Shown here: positions 14,453 to 22,607 of the stretch, in pieces
Layout of the letters: the number at the start of each line of letters is the position of its first letter
Numbering within the stretch: the stretch's first letter is position 1
Assembly: GCA_934358495.1 (NCBI GenBank)
Contig: CAKRKO010000024.1
Location: 1 to 30,493 of the forward strand
From: an uncultured Eubacterium sp.
Lineage (GTDB): Bacteria; Bacillota; Clostridia; Lachnospirales; Lachnospiraceae
Direction of reading: 5' to 3'
DNA: 30,493 nt
The notes under the pieces: generated by a model
What the model was told of the DNA's origin: nothing
What the model saw: only the letters and a program-made list of their open reading frames with translations
Databases searched by the model: none
Translations under genes and position numbers: made by a program

Positions 14453-15562
14453 CTAAAACACAAAGTATCCCAGTAGCAGCATGATTGCAAAGGCAATGCC
14501 GCCGATCAAAATTCCACAAAGAGAAACTTTCTTCCGGTCGATTGGAAGTTCACCATATGTTTTCCCATTCTGTCCGTTCATGGAATAGTAATATATTTTT
14601 CCATTCGGTCCCTTATATGTTACCGTCCATACCGGAAGTAACGTATACTTCCAGTTTTCCTGCAGTAACCTGATATTATCGGATATAATATGTACTCCGG
14701 TATAGCCTTCGATGGTGTCCTCCATCAGATCTCTGGTGCAATTTTCCACCTCACCGCGCACTTCTGACTCCAGCTCGGTTCTCTCAATATCTCGTTTTTC
14801 CGCATAAAAGCCGGACAGATATCCCATCCGGAAGTGTTCTGCCTTGGAAAAATCATAAGGCAGTACCCCTTCTGCCAGCAGACGGTCTGATTTTTTCAGT
14901 GCGTGTTTCGTAATCTCACGCAGAGAAACCTCACCCTGGCGTTCCATACGATAAATACGTGTCTCCGTAATTTCCTCATCTCCGGACATGAACACACGTA
15001 TCTTGCTTCCCTCTGCTGTCACCGCGCCATCCACATCAACATCACATACCCAGTATGGATAGTAGATTCCTGTCAGCTTTTCAATCTGGTTCTTCTGAAA
15101 AAAAGCATTCGGTACAAATTTCTTCTTATGCACAAAATCCAGAAAATGCTGCTCTGCCTGCTTCCGGTCAATCTCAAAGGGTACGATCTGATCCGGATAA
15201 AAATCTCCTTTCAGCTGTTCCGAGAGAAGCACCGGATTATGACAATAATAACAGAACGTTGCAGCCGTAGTCTGATCTGTCACGATCTGTGCACCACAGT
15301 TCGGGCAGGTATACACAACTGCTGAATCCTCCTGTTCTTCTGCTTCATAAGCATGAGAAGCCGTTTTCTCAAATGATTCTACAGTTGTTCCGCCCCCGGC
15401 AGACTCCCCTGAATCTGAAGTCTCCTGCGTTCCGCTATCTTCGGTTTCGATCTCATCCAAAGCAAAATCTGAACCGCAATATTCACATTTATATTTCTGA
15501 CTATTCGGGTCAAAAATCAATTCGCCGCCACAATTGGGGCATTTTATACTGATGGTTGACAT
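14453..15562 (-). CDS. double zinc-ribbon, C-terminally anchored membrane protein (YdjG-like)
   Basis: A 369-residue protein. A TFIIB-like zinc ribbon lies at 8-29 (C8, C11, C26, C29). An acidic, Ser/Thr-rich linker follows (about 35-80), then a second zinc ribbon at 86-107 (C86, C89, C104, C107). The long middle domain includes YPYWVCDVDVDGAV and the C-terminal TYKGPNGKIYYYSMNGQNGK. A single hydrophobic segment (about 350-369) ends the protein. The ATG at 15562 has AGAGG upstream; the longer ORF overlaps the SPFH gene. It lies 10 bases from both cluster neighbours. The layout resembles B. subtilis YdjG. It is often annotated loosely as replication-related because of the zinc ribbon; nothing here supports that. 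Confidence 0.85.
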   Translation of the reverse strand: MSTISIKCPNCGGELIFDPNSQKYKCEYCGSDFALDEIETEDSGTQETSDSGESAGGGTTVESFEKTASHAYEAEEQEDSAVVYTCPNCGAQIVTDQTTAATFCYYCHNPVLLSEQLKGDFYPDQIVPFEIDRKQAEQHFLDFVHKKKFVPNAFFQKNQIEKLTGIYYPYWVCDVDVDGAVTAEGSKIRVFMSGDEEITETRIYRMERQGEVSLREITKHALKKSDRLLAEGVLPYDFSKAEHFRMGYLSGFYAEKRDIERTELESEVRGEVENCTRDLMEDTIEGYTGVHIISDNIRLLQENWKYTLLPVWTVTYKGPNGKIYYYSMNGQNGKTYGELPIDRKKVSLCGILIGGIAFAIMLLLGYFVF

Positions 15563-15572
15563 ATAATTCCTC

Positions 15573-16829
15573 TTACGCTTTCGGTTTGCCGCACTCAGAA
15601 CAGAATTTTCCACTGTTTACTGCACCACAGCTGCAGATCCATGGTGCTTCCGGTGCAGGTTTTCCACATTCGGTGCAGAATTTTCCACTGTTTACCGCGC
15701 CACAGCTGCAGGTCCATGTGGTCGGCATCGGTTTACCGCACTCGGAGCAGAATTTCCCGGTGTTTGTTGCTCCACAGCTGCAGGTCCATTCATTGGAAGT
15801 TCCGTTCTGCTGTGCTGCCTGTGCCTGTTGACGATTCATCTCCATCTGACGGATATTCACCTCAGATGCAGTGCCCATAACACCGGCTCCTGCCTGCATT
15901 CCCATACCCATGCCCATAAAGCCGGATACGGAACCTGCCGCATTAGAGCCTGCTGCTTCCATTCCCCGGGCCACAGAACCCTGCACATATCCCTCGCGGA
16001 TTGTCGGATCAGAGAGCATTGCGCCCTGATTTCGCATGTTAATCAGTTTTGTGGATGCATCGTCATAGGAAATGCTCGCAATACCAACCGATGCGATTTC
16101 CACACCGCGGTTCTGCTTCCAGTCCTCATCCAGAATATCGGACATATATTTGCCAAGTTCCCGTCCTTTCGACGTCACAAAGGAAATTCTTATGCCATCC
16201 GCAGACATCTGGTTGATGGCTGACTGCAGTGCCTCCAAAAATTCATCCAAAAACTGTTCGTTGACATCTGACACTTCCACCTGTTCCATATTCCGCGGAA
16301 TCACTTCCGCATAAAATTTCAGCGGATCACTGATACGGATGGAATAAGTTCCGTGTGTCCGTAAAAACAGCTCTGCATTATAAAAGTTATCAAAATAATT
16401 GATTGGATTTCTTGTACCGAACTTAATACCTTTTATTTCCTGCAGATTCAGATAATATACTTTCTGTTCGGTCGGGGACTGTCCGCCGTATTTAATACGT
16501 TCAAATGTAGCCTCCATGGCACTGGAAAAATCTCCATGAAACAGAGAAGGCTCCATGTCATTTTTCACTTCAAAATAACCCGGCTCTGCTGTGTAATCAA
16601 TAATCTTGCCGCCATCGGTCAGGATCATAAACTGATTATCATACACATGAATGACCGAACCATCGGAAATCACATTTCTGCTGCCTTTCCGGTTCTGGGA
16701 TTTTTTATTTATTAAAACGCCCGGTGTCATCAGTGTCTGCGCACCCATATCTGCCGGTTCGATTACTTCTAGCCACTGATCTGCCAGACCTGAACTGATA
16801 CTTTTTACTGCTGCTCGAATGATTCCCAT
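15573..16829 (-). CDS. SPFH domain protein with three C-terminal zinc ribbons (YdjI-like)
   Basis: A 418-residue protein. The SPFH/band-7-type region occupies about 1-300, starting MGIIRAAVKSISSGLADQW and including GVLINKKSQNRKGSRNVISDGS and FGTRNPINYFD. A Gly/Ala/Met-rich linker spans about 300-330. Three tandem 24-25 residue zinc ribbons of the form W-CSCGA-N-GKFC-ECGKP begin at 348, 372 and 397. B. subtilis YdjI and the virion-core-protein-like bacterial family share the SPFH plus zinc-ribbon design; in B. subtilis it is linked to membrane recruitment of a PspA homologue (from memory). AAGGAG lies ahead of the ATG. First of a tight three-gene cluster. No pspA homologue is in the window. 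Confidence 0.88.
   Translation of the reverse strand: MGIIRAAVKSISSGLADQWLEVIEPADMGAQTLMTPGVLINKKSQNRKGSRNVISDGSVIHVYDNQFMILTDGGKIIDYTAEPGYFEVKNDMEPSLFHGDFSSAMEATFERIKYGGQSPTEQKVYYLNLQEIKGIKFGTRNPINYFDNFYNAELFLRTHGTYSIRISDPLKFYAEVIPRNMEQVEVSDVNEQFLDEFLEALQSAINQMSADGIRISFVTSKGRELGKYMSDILDEDWKQNRGVEIASVGIASISYDDASTKLINMRNQGAMLSDPTIREGYVQGSVARGMEAAGSNAAGSVSGFMGMGMGMQAGAGVMGTASEVNIRQMEMNRQQAQAAQQNGTSNEWTCSCGATNTGKFCSECGKPMPTTWTCSCGAVNSGKFCTECGKPAPEAPWICSCGAVNSGKFCSECGKPKA
15576..15788 (-). repeat. three tandem zinc-ribbon coding repeats
   Basis: Three repeats of about 72-75 bases encode the three zinc ribbons of the SPFH protein. They share near-identical stretches such as CACAGCTGCAG and AGAATTTTCCACTGTTTAC on the plus strand, which suggests recent internal duplication or gene conversion. 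Confidence 0.85.
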
Positions 16830-16895
16830 GGTAATTTCTCCTTTTTGCTGTCACATACTCTCAAAAAATCTCTTCCGATTCCCCAGAGTATAGTT

Positions 16896-18021
16896 CTATA
16901 CGTCCTGGTCGTTTTTGGACAATGTAATCCATTTCAGGTATGCATTGATAAACAGATCGATATTTCCATCCATGACACTGTCCACATTTCCAGTTTCTGC
17001 GTTGGTACGATGATCTTTTACCATCGTATATGGCTGCATAACATAGGAACGGATCTGATTTCCCCAACCAATCTCTGTCACATCACCACGAATGTCTGCC
17101 GCTTTTTCTGCATTTTCCTGCTGTTTTAACAAATACAGTTTTGCTTTCAGCATCTGCATTGCCTTATCTTTATTCATATGCTGAGACCGTTCATTCTGGC
17201 ACTGTACCACGATACCGGTCGGTAAATGTGTGATACGGATGGCAGAAGATGTCTTGTTGATATGCTGACCACCGGCACCGCTGGAGCGGTAGGTATCGAT
17301 ACGCAGATCCTCATCGTTGATCTCTACTTCCACATCTTCTTCGATATCCGGCATAACATCACAGGATACAAAGGAAGTCTGACGTTTTCCTGCCGCATTA
17401 AACGGGGAAATACGCACCAGTCTGTGAACACCTTTTTCTGATTTCAAATAACCATAGGCATTTTCTCCATGCACCTGGAATGTCACAGATTTGATACCTG
17501 CTTCCTCACCATCCAGATAATCCAGCACTTCCACTTCAAATTTCTTAGAAGAAGCCCATCTTGTATACATACGGTACAACATGCTTGCCCAGTCACAAGA
17601 CTCCGTGCCGCCCGCTCCTGCATGCAGCGTCACGATTGCATCGTCTCTGTCATACTCTCCGGAAAGCAACGTCTTCATACGAATATTTTCAAAACTTGTT
17701 TCAAATTCATCCAGCAATTCCTGAATTTCCGGGATTACTTCCGGATCATTTTCTTCATATCCCATTTCAATCATCAGTTCCATGTCTTCCATCTGGGATA
17801 CCAGCTGCTGGTAAATCTCCACATCATCTTTTTTGCTTTTGAGCTCTTTCATAAGCTCCTGAGAACGCTCCGGATCATTCCAGAAATCCGGTTCCTCCAT
17901 CTTCCGCTCTAACTCCTGAATCCTCTGCTCTTTGTTAGCGAGGTCAAAGTGAATCCCTTACTTCCTGGAGCGGGTGTTTGTATGCGTTCAATGTTGTTTT
18001 GAACTGGTCTAATTCAACCAC
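16896..18021 (-). CDS. prfB: peptide chain release factor 2 (programmed +1 frameshift)
   Basis: RF2 reads stop codons UAA and UGA. The gene is in two frames: 25 codons from GTG at 18021 (with GAGG seven bases ahead) run to CTT at 17947-17949 and then an in-frame TGA at 17944-17946. Skipping the T at 17946 gives GAC and the main frame from 17945 to 16896. The product has about 374 residues, a normal RF2 size. The stop-recognition motif SPF (ISPFNAAGKRQTSF) and the catalytic GGQ (SSGAGGQHINKTSSAIR) are intact. The first ATG of the main frame (17900) would cut off the N-terminal helices and is not the true start. It lies between glmM and the SPFH cluster, with 66 bases before the latter. Confidence 0.96.
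17943..17958 (-). promoter_or_regulatory. RF2 autoregulatory frameshift site
   Basis: Minus-strand sequence AGG GAT TCA CTT TGA C. The internal Shine-Dalgarno-like AGGGA, the slippery CTT and the poorly terminating TGA-C sit at the same codon spacing as in E. coli prfB. Low RF2 favours the +1 shift and full-length product. Confidence 0.95.
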
Positions 18022-18072
18022 CGAAATCACCTCTTTCTCTTATTTCAGGATATTTCATCCTGTTTATAAATC

Positions 18073-18106
18073 AGCAGAAGCGAAACTTTTTTGCTTCACT
18101 TCTGCT
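18073..18106. terminator. hairpin between glmM and prfB, possible terminator
   Basis: A 14-bp stem with G-T pairs (18073-18086 with 18093-18106) and a T6/A6 loop. On the minus strand only a weak U-rich stretch follows (GATTTATAAAC), so termination after glmM may be partial. A second small stem (CAGGAT/ATCCTG, 18046-18062) lies just before the prfB ribosome binding site. Confidence 0.5.
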
Positions 18107-18126
18107 CAATTTTAACCTGTTTATTC

Positions 18127-19497
18127 TTATACGGTATGGCCTTTTGCTTTGATCACTTCAATTACCTGATCGACATATTTCTCACAAAGACTTTCTGTCT
18201 CTGCTTCTACCATAACACGGATCACCGGCTCAGTTCCGCTCTCACGAACGAGGATACGTCCAGTATCGCCCAGTGCTTCTGCAACCTTTGCTACTGCCTG
18301 CTGTACCTCAGCATCATTCTGTGCTTCTGGTTTGCTCTTTACTCTTACATTTTTGAGAACCTGTGGGTAAATGGTCACCGGCTCAGCCAGTTTGCTTAAC
18401 GGCAGCTTTTTAGCCAACATAACTTCCATCATTTTCATGGATGTTAAGATACCATCACCTGTGGTTGCATATTTGCTGAAAATAATGTGTCCGGACTGCT
18501 CACCGCCAATACGATGGCCATTCTGAACCATGTTCTCATATACATATTTATCACCAACTGCTGTTTTCTCATAATTAATACCAGCCTCATCGAAAGCTTT
18601 GTACAGACCAAAATTAGACATAATGGTCGTTACAACCGTATTGTTCATGAGTTTTCCTCTCTCTTTCATATATTTACCGTAAATATATAAGATCAGATCT
18701 CCATCAATAACATTTCCTTTTTCGTCTACTGCAATACAACGGTCTGCGTCTCCGTCATAAGCAAATCCAACGTCCAGATTGTTGTCTTTTACAAATTTCT
18801 GAAGTACTTCAATATGTGTGGAACCTGCATGATTGTTAATGTTTGTTCCATCCGGCTCTGCGTTGATGACATATGTTTTTGCGCCAAGTGCGTCAAATAC
18901 ACTCTTGGCGATCATCCAGGAACTTCCGTTTGCGCAGTCAAGACCAACACGGACATTTTTGTAAGAATAAGTAGCCAGCGAGATCAGATAACCTACATAA
19001 CGGTTTCTTCCTGCTGCATAATCTACGGTGCATCCAATCTCCTCGCGGACAGCAAACGGCACATCTGCCATCTCTTCTCCGAAGAGATTCAGTTTTCCGT
19101 CAATGTAATCCTCGATGTAAGAAATGGTTTTCTCATCCATCTTCTCACCATTGCCATTGATCAGTTTGATACCATTATCATAATACGGATTGTGGCTTGC
19201 GGAGATCATGATACCGCAGTCAAAATCTTCTGTTCTTGTCACGTAAGATACGGACGGAGTTGTGGTTACATGAAGCAGATATGCATCTGCGCCTGAAGCA
19301 GTCAGACCTGCAACCAGAGAATACTCAAACATATAGCTGGAACGTCTTGTATCTTTTCCGATTACAACTTTACATTTTTTTCCTGTAATCTGATGATAAT
19401 ACCATCCGATAAAACGTCCTACTTTGTAGGCATGCTCTACTGTTAATGTTTTGTTAGCCTCCCCACGGAAGCCGTCTGTTCCAAAATATCTTCCCAT
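18127..19497 (-). CDS. glmM: phosphoglucosamine mutase
   Basis: GlmM converts glucosamine-6-phosphate to glucosamine-1-phosphate, feeding UDP-GlcNAc and peptidoglycan synthesis. The 456-residue protein begins MGRYFGTDGFRG. It has the phosphoserine loop ISASHNPY (Ser101), the metal loop DGDADR near 246, the sugar-binding GGEQSGH, and the phosphate-binding RESGTEPVIRVM near the C-terminus. AAAGGA lies before the ATG. In many Bacillota glmM directly follows cdaA-cdaR; here three genes lie between. CdaA and GlmM are known to interact in other species, so the functional link is plausible despite the separation. Confidence 0.97.
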   Translation of the reverse strand: MGRYFGTDGFRGEANKTLTVEHAYKVGRFIGWYYHQITGKKCKVVIGKDTRRSSYMFEYSLVAGLTASGADAYLLHVTTTPSVSYVTRTEDFDCGIMISASHNPYYDNGIKLINGNGEKMDEKTISYIEDYIDGKLNLFGEEMADVPFAVREEIGCTVDYAAGRNRYVGYLISLATYSYKNVRVGLDCANGSSWMIAKSVFDALGAKTYVINAEPDGTNINNHAGSTHIEVLQKFVKDNNLDVGFAYDGDADRCIAVDEKGNVIDGDLILYIYGKYMKERGKLMNNTVVTTIMSNFGLYKAFDEAGINYEKTAVGDKYVYENMVQNGHRIGGEQSGHIIFSKYATTGDGILTSMKMMEVMLAKKLPLSKLAEPVTIYPQVLKNVRVKSKPEAQNDAEVQQAVAKVAEALGDTGRILVRESGTEPVIRVMVEAETESLCEKYVDQVIEVIKAKGHTV

Positions 19498-19562
19498 TTT
19501 GAATCCTTTCCATTTGTTATTAACTTATGATTATATATTTGTCTTTTCAAAACGCATGAACC

Positions 19563-21386
19563 CTACAACTGATCTTTCAACTGATCTAAAATCAGATCCA
19601 CGCACTCTTCCACACTGTATTTTGCCGTATCGATCACGGCATCCGGATGCTTCGGCGCTTCATACGGACTGGAAACACCGGTAAAGTGATTCAGCTTTCC
19701 TTCCCGGGCCATTTTATACAAGCCTTTGACATCCCTGCGCTCACACTCCTCAATTGGAGTATTTACATATACTTCCATAAATGCATCTCCGATGATCTCA
19801 CGGGCATTCTGACGATCCTGTGCAAACGGAGAAATAAAAGATGTCAATACGATCAGTCCCGCATCGTTCATCAGTTTGGATACCTCAGCGATTCTCCGAA
19901 TATTTTCAATTCGATCTGCCTCACGAAACCCAAGATTTTTATTCAGTCCCATGCGGACATTATCGCCATCCAGCAACATCGTATGTTTACCCATGGCCAC
20001 CAGACGCTTTTCCAGTTCATTTGCCAGCGTCGATTTTCCGGAGCCGGACAGACCGGTAAACCAGATTGTCTTTGCATTCTGACCAAGCTGTTTCTCACGG
20101 AATTCCCGTGTAATATCCATATCATGCCAGGTCAGCTGATTTTCTCTGTTTAATGTATGCTCTACAACACCACATGCTGATGTCATATGAGATACCCGGT
20201 CAATCAGAATCAAGGAACCTAACGCATTATTTTTTTCAAATTTATCGAAAACCAGTTTTGAAGCAGTTGCAATTTCGCAGCGCGCGATCTCATTTTTATA
20301 AATCGCCTCTGCATATACTTCCTCCCCGGAATTCACGTCAATCTTGTACTTGATGTTCATGATCGTTGCCGGAACACTCTGTGTGCCAAGTTTCAACAGG
20401 AAATTTTTTCCTTCCACCAGCTTCGTATCATCCATCCAGAGCAGTGTTGCAGAAAACATGGAATTTACGTTCAGTGAAGTACCTTCCACCAGCACACAGC
20501 CTCTGGAAATATCAATCTCTGTATCCAGCTGAATGGTCACGGCGTGACCCACAGAGCTAGTCTGTACTTCTTTGTCTCCTTCATAAATCAGTTTTACAAC
20601 AGCTGTTTCACCACTTGGCAATACCTGAATCGCATCGCCCACTGACACACTGCCACTTTCAATCTGTCCCTGAAATCCACGAAATGTATGATCCGGTCTG
20701 CAGACACGCTGTACCGGCATGGTAAATCCTGTCTCTGTCGGATTTTCCTTTACGTCAATGGTTTCCAGATAATCCAACAGTGTCTTTCCAGTATACCACG
20801 GCATATGGGACGAACGTTTTGTAATATTATCTCCCTCTGTCGCAGATACGGGAATCATCTGTGCAGTGCTGTACTCAAATTCTGCCAGCAGCACTTTAAT
20901 ATCTTTCTTGATCTTCCGGAATTTTTCCTGTTCAAAATCGATCAAATCCATTTTGTTGATGGCAAATACAAAGTGTTTGATTCCCATCAGAGAGCAGATC
21001 CGGGTATGGCGTCTGGTCTGTGTCAGTACACCCTGGCTGGCATCCACAAGGATAACCGCCAGATCCGCAAAAGATGCACCTACTGCCATATTTCTCGTAT
21101 ATTCTTCATGGCCCGGTGTATCAGCCACAATAAAAGAACGGCGCTCTGTCGTAAAATAGCGGTAAGCAACATCTATGGTAATTCCCTGCTCACGCTCCGC
21201 CATCAGGCCGTCCAGAAGTAAACTGTAATCAATAGCTCCGCCTCTGGAACCGACTTTGGAATCCAGTTCCAGTGCACGCTTCTGATCTGCAAATAATAAT
21301 TTTGCATCATAAAGCATATGTCCGATCAGTGTGGATTTTCCATCATCCACACTTCCACAGGTAATAAATTTCAACAATGCGTTCAT
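19563..21386 (-). CDS. cysNC: bifunctional sulfate adenylyltransferase subunit 1 / adenylylsulfate kinase
   Basis: A 607-residue fusion. The N-terminal CysN GTPase (about 1-420) has G1 SVDDGKST (12-19), G3 DTPGHEEY (89-96) and G4 NKMD (144-147), followed by EF-Tu-like beta-barrel domains. The C-terminal APS kinase CysC (about 430-607) has Walker A GLSGSGKST (445-453), LDGDNVRMGLNKNLGF, FISPFAQDR and the lid GLYKMAREGK. With CysD it makes APS from ATP and sulfate, then PAPS. The NodQ-type fusion is known in several phyla. Its ATG directly follows the cysD stop without a gap. No sulfate transporter, PAPS reductase or sulfotransferase is in the window, so the fate of PAPS (assimilation or sulfation) is open. 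Confidence 0.95.
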   Translation of the reverse strand: MNALLKFITCGSVDDGKSTLIGHMLYDAKLLFADQKRALELDSKVGSRGGAIDYSLLLDGLMAEREQGITIDVAYRYFTTERRSFIVADTPGHEEYTRNMAVGASFADLAVILVDASQGVLTQTRRHTRICSLMGIKHFVFAINKMDLIDFEQEKFRKIKKDIKVLLAEFEYSTAQMIPVSATEGDNITKRSSHMPWYTGKTLLDYLETIDVKENPTETGFTMPVQRVCRPDHTFRGFQGQIESGSVSVGDAIQVLPSGETAVVKLIYEGDKEVQTSSVGHAVTIQLDTEIDISRGCVLVEGTSLNVNSMFSATLLWMDDTKLVEGKNFLLKLGTQSVPATIMNIKYKIDVNSGEEVYAEAIYKNEIARCEIATASKLVFDKFEKNNALGSLILIDRVSHMTSACGVVEHTLNRENQLTWHDMDITREFREKQLGQNAKTIWFTGLSGSGKSTLANELEKRLVAMGKHTMLLDGDNVRMGLNKNLGFREADRIENIRRIAEVSKLMNDAGLIVLTSFISPFAQDRQNAREIIGDAFMEVYVNTPIEECERRDVKGLYKMAREGKLNHFTGVSSPYEAPKHPDAVIDTAKYSVEECVDLILDQLKDQL

Positions 21387-22280
21387 CTAGAAGTAGCCCT
21401 CCCTTTTCCGTTTCTCCATGCTGGCCGCCCCACCGTCCTTATCGATCACACGACTGGTACGTTCAGAAGACACCGCACTTAAAGTCTCCTGAATGATTGC
21501 ATCCAGCGTATCCGCATTAGACTCCACGCCACCGGAAAGTGGATAACATCCAAGGGTTCGGAAACGAACTTTCTTCATCATCGGTTTTTCTCCCGGAAGC
21601 AGACGCATACGATCATCATCAACCATGATCAGATTGCCGTCACGTTCCACTACCGGTCTGACTGCGGCAAAATACAGTGGCACTATATCAATATTTTCCC
21701 GCTTGATATACTGCCAGATATCCTTTTCTGTCCAGTTGGAAATCGGAAATACACGGATACTTTCGCCTTTGTTGATCTCCGTATTGAACAGCTTCCACAT
21801 CTCCGGACGCTGATTTTTCGGATCCCAGGCATGCTCTGCATTACGGAAAGAAAAAATACGCTCCTTGGCACGACTCTTTTCCTCATCACGTCTGCCGCCG
21901 CCAAATGCTGCGGTAAACCCATACTTATTTAATGCCTGCTTTAAGGCCTGTGTTTTCATGATATCGGTATAAGCTGCGCCATGATCAAAGGGATTGATCC
22001 CCTGTCGAACACCGTCTTCATTAATGTATTCCAGCATCTCAATTCCATATTTTTCCGCTACTTTATCGCGAAACTCAATCATTTCTTTAAATTTCCATGT
22101 AGTATTTACATGTAAGAATGGGAATGGTGGTTTCTCCGGATAAAATGCTTTTAACGCAAGATGCAACATAACCGATGAATCCTTTCCGATGGAATATAAC
22201 ATTACCGGTTTTTCACACTGTGCTGCTACTTCTCGCATAATGTATATTGCTTCCGCTTCCAGTTCATCCAAATGATCCAT
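21387..22280 (-). CDS. cysD: sulfate adenylyltransferase subunit 2
   Basis: The catalytic, PP-loop subunit of ATP sulfurylase, working with the CysN GTPase. 297 residues, typical. It begins MDHLDELEAEAIYIMREV, has the PP-loop SIGKDSSVMLHL near 31-42, and then FGGGRRDEEKSRAKERIFSFR and FPISNWTEKDIWQYI. It ends with the conserved RTLGCYPLSGGVES and a basic tail including KRKREGYF. The ORF is open to 22421, but that part overlaps the HPr gene; GAGG lies ahead of the ATG at 22280. The gene follows HPr by 22 bases and abuts cysNC. Confidence 0.95.
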   Translation of the reverse strand: MDHLDELEAEAIYIMREVAAQCEKPVMLYSIGKDSSVMLHLALKAFYPEKPPFPFLHVNTTWKFKEMIEFRDKVAEKYGIEMLEYINEDGVRQGINPFDHGAAYTDIMKTQALKQALNKYGFTAAFGGGRRDEEKSRAKERIFSFRNAEHAWDPKNQRPEMWKLFNTEINKGESIRVFPISNWTEKDIWQYIKRENIDIVPLYFAAVRPVVERDGNLIMVDDDRMRLLPGEKPMMKKVRFRTLGCYPLSGGVESNADTLDAIIQETLSAVSSERTSRVIDKDGGAASMEKRKREGYF

Positions 22281-22302
22281 ACTTTTGTCCTCTTTTCCTG
22301 TG

Positions 22303-22566
22303 TTATTCCCCCAAACCGTTTTGTATCGCGGATACGATTCCTGCCAGCGCTTCGTCTTCGTCTTCTCCCTCACATACAAATTCAATTTCATCATTGTATT
22401 TGATACTCGCCGCCAGCACACTTAAAAGGCTTTTTACATTTGTCGTCATATTTCCTCTCTGAAAAGAAATCTTTGACTTGTATTTGATCGCCTCATCACA
22501 CAATTTTCCCGCAGGACGCAAATGCAGTCCTGCAGGGTTTTTAATTTTTACTTTCTGACAAACCAT
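22303..22566 (-). CDS. ptsH: HPr family phosphocarrier protein
   Basis: An 87-residue HPr. The active-site motif NPAGLHLRPA puts His at position 15 and Arg at 17. The regulatory serine is at position 46 (NVKSLLSVLAAS), where HPr kinase phosphorylates Gram-positive HPr. So both PTS phosphotransfer and carbon-catabolite signalling are structurally possible. GGAGGGG lies ahead of the ATG. It sits between cdaR and cysD, with no enzyme I or PTS permease nearby. Whether this is the main HPr of the cell or a Crh-like second copy cannot be told from one window. Confidence 0.92.
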   Translation of the reverse strand: MVCQKVKIKNPAGLHLRPAGKLCDEAIKYKSKISFQRGNMTTNVKSLLSVLAASIKYNDEIEFVCEGEDEDEALAGIVSAIQNGLGE

Positions 22567-22607
22567 TTTGTATCCCCTCCAAATACATCCTTGGTATCTT
22601 TACCTTC

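Noticed and set aside
15576..15788. CRISPR-like tandem repeats
   Set aside because: The three repeats are in frame and encode zinc ribbons of the SPFH protein; there are no unique spacers.
16830..16895. Terminator between prfB and the SPFH gene
   Set aside because: Only a weak, short stem (CTCT/AGAG) precedes a T-run on the minus strand; too weak to call.
17944..17946. prfB as a pseudogene broken by a stop codon
   Set aside because: The stop sits in the conserved RF2 frameshift context and both frames join perfectly, so this is normal regulation.
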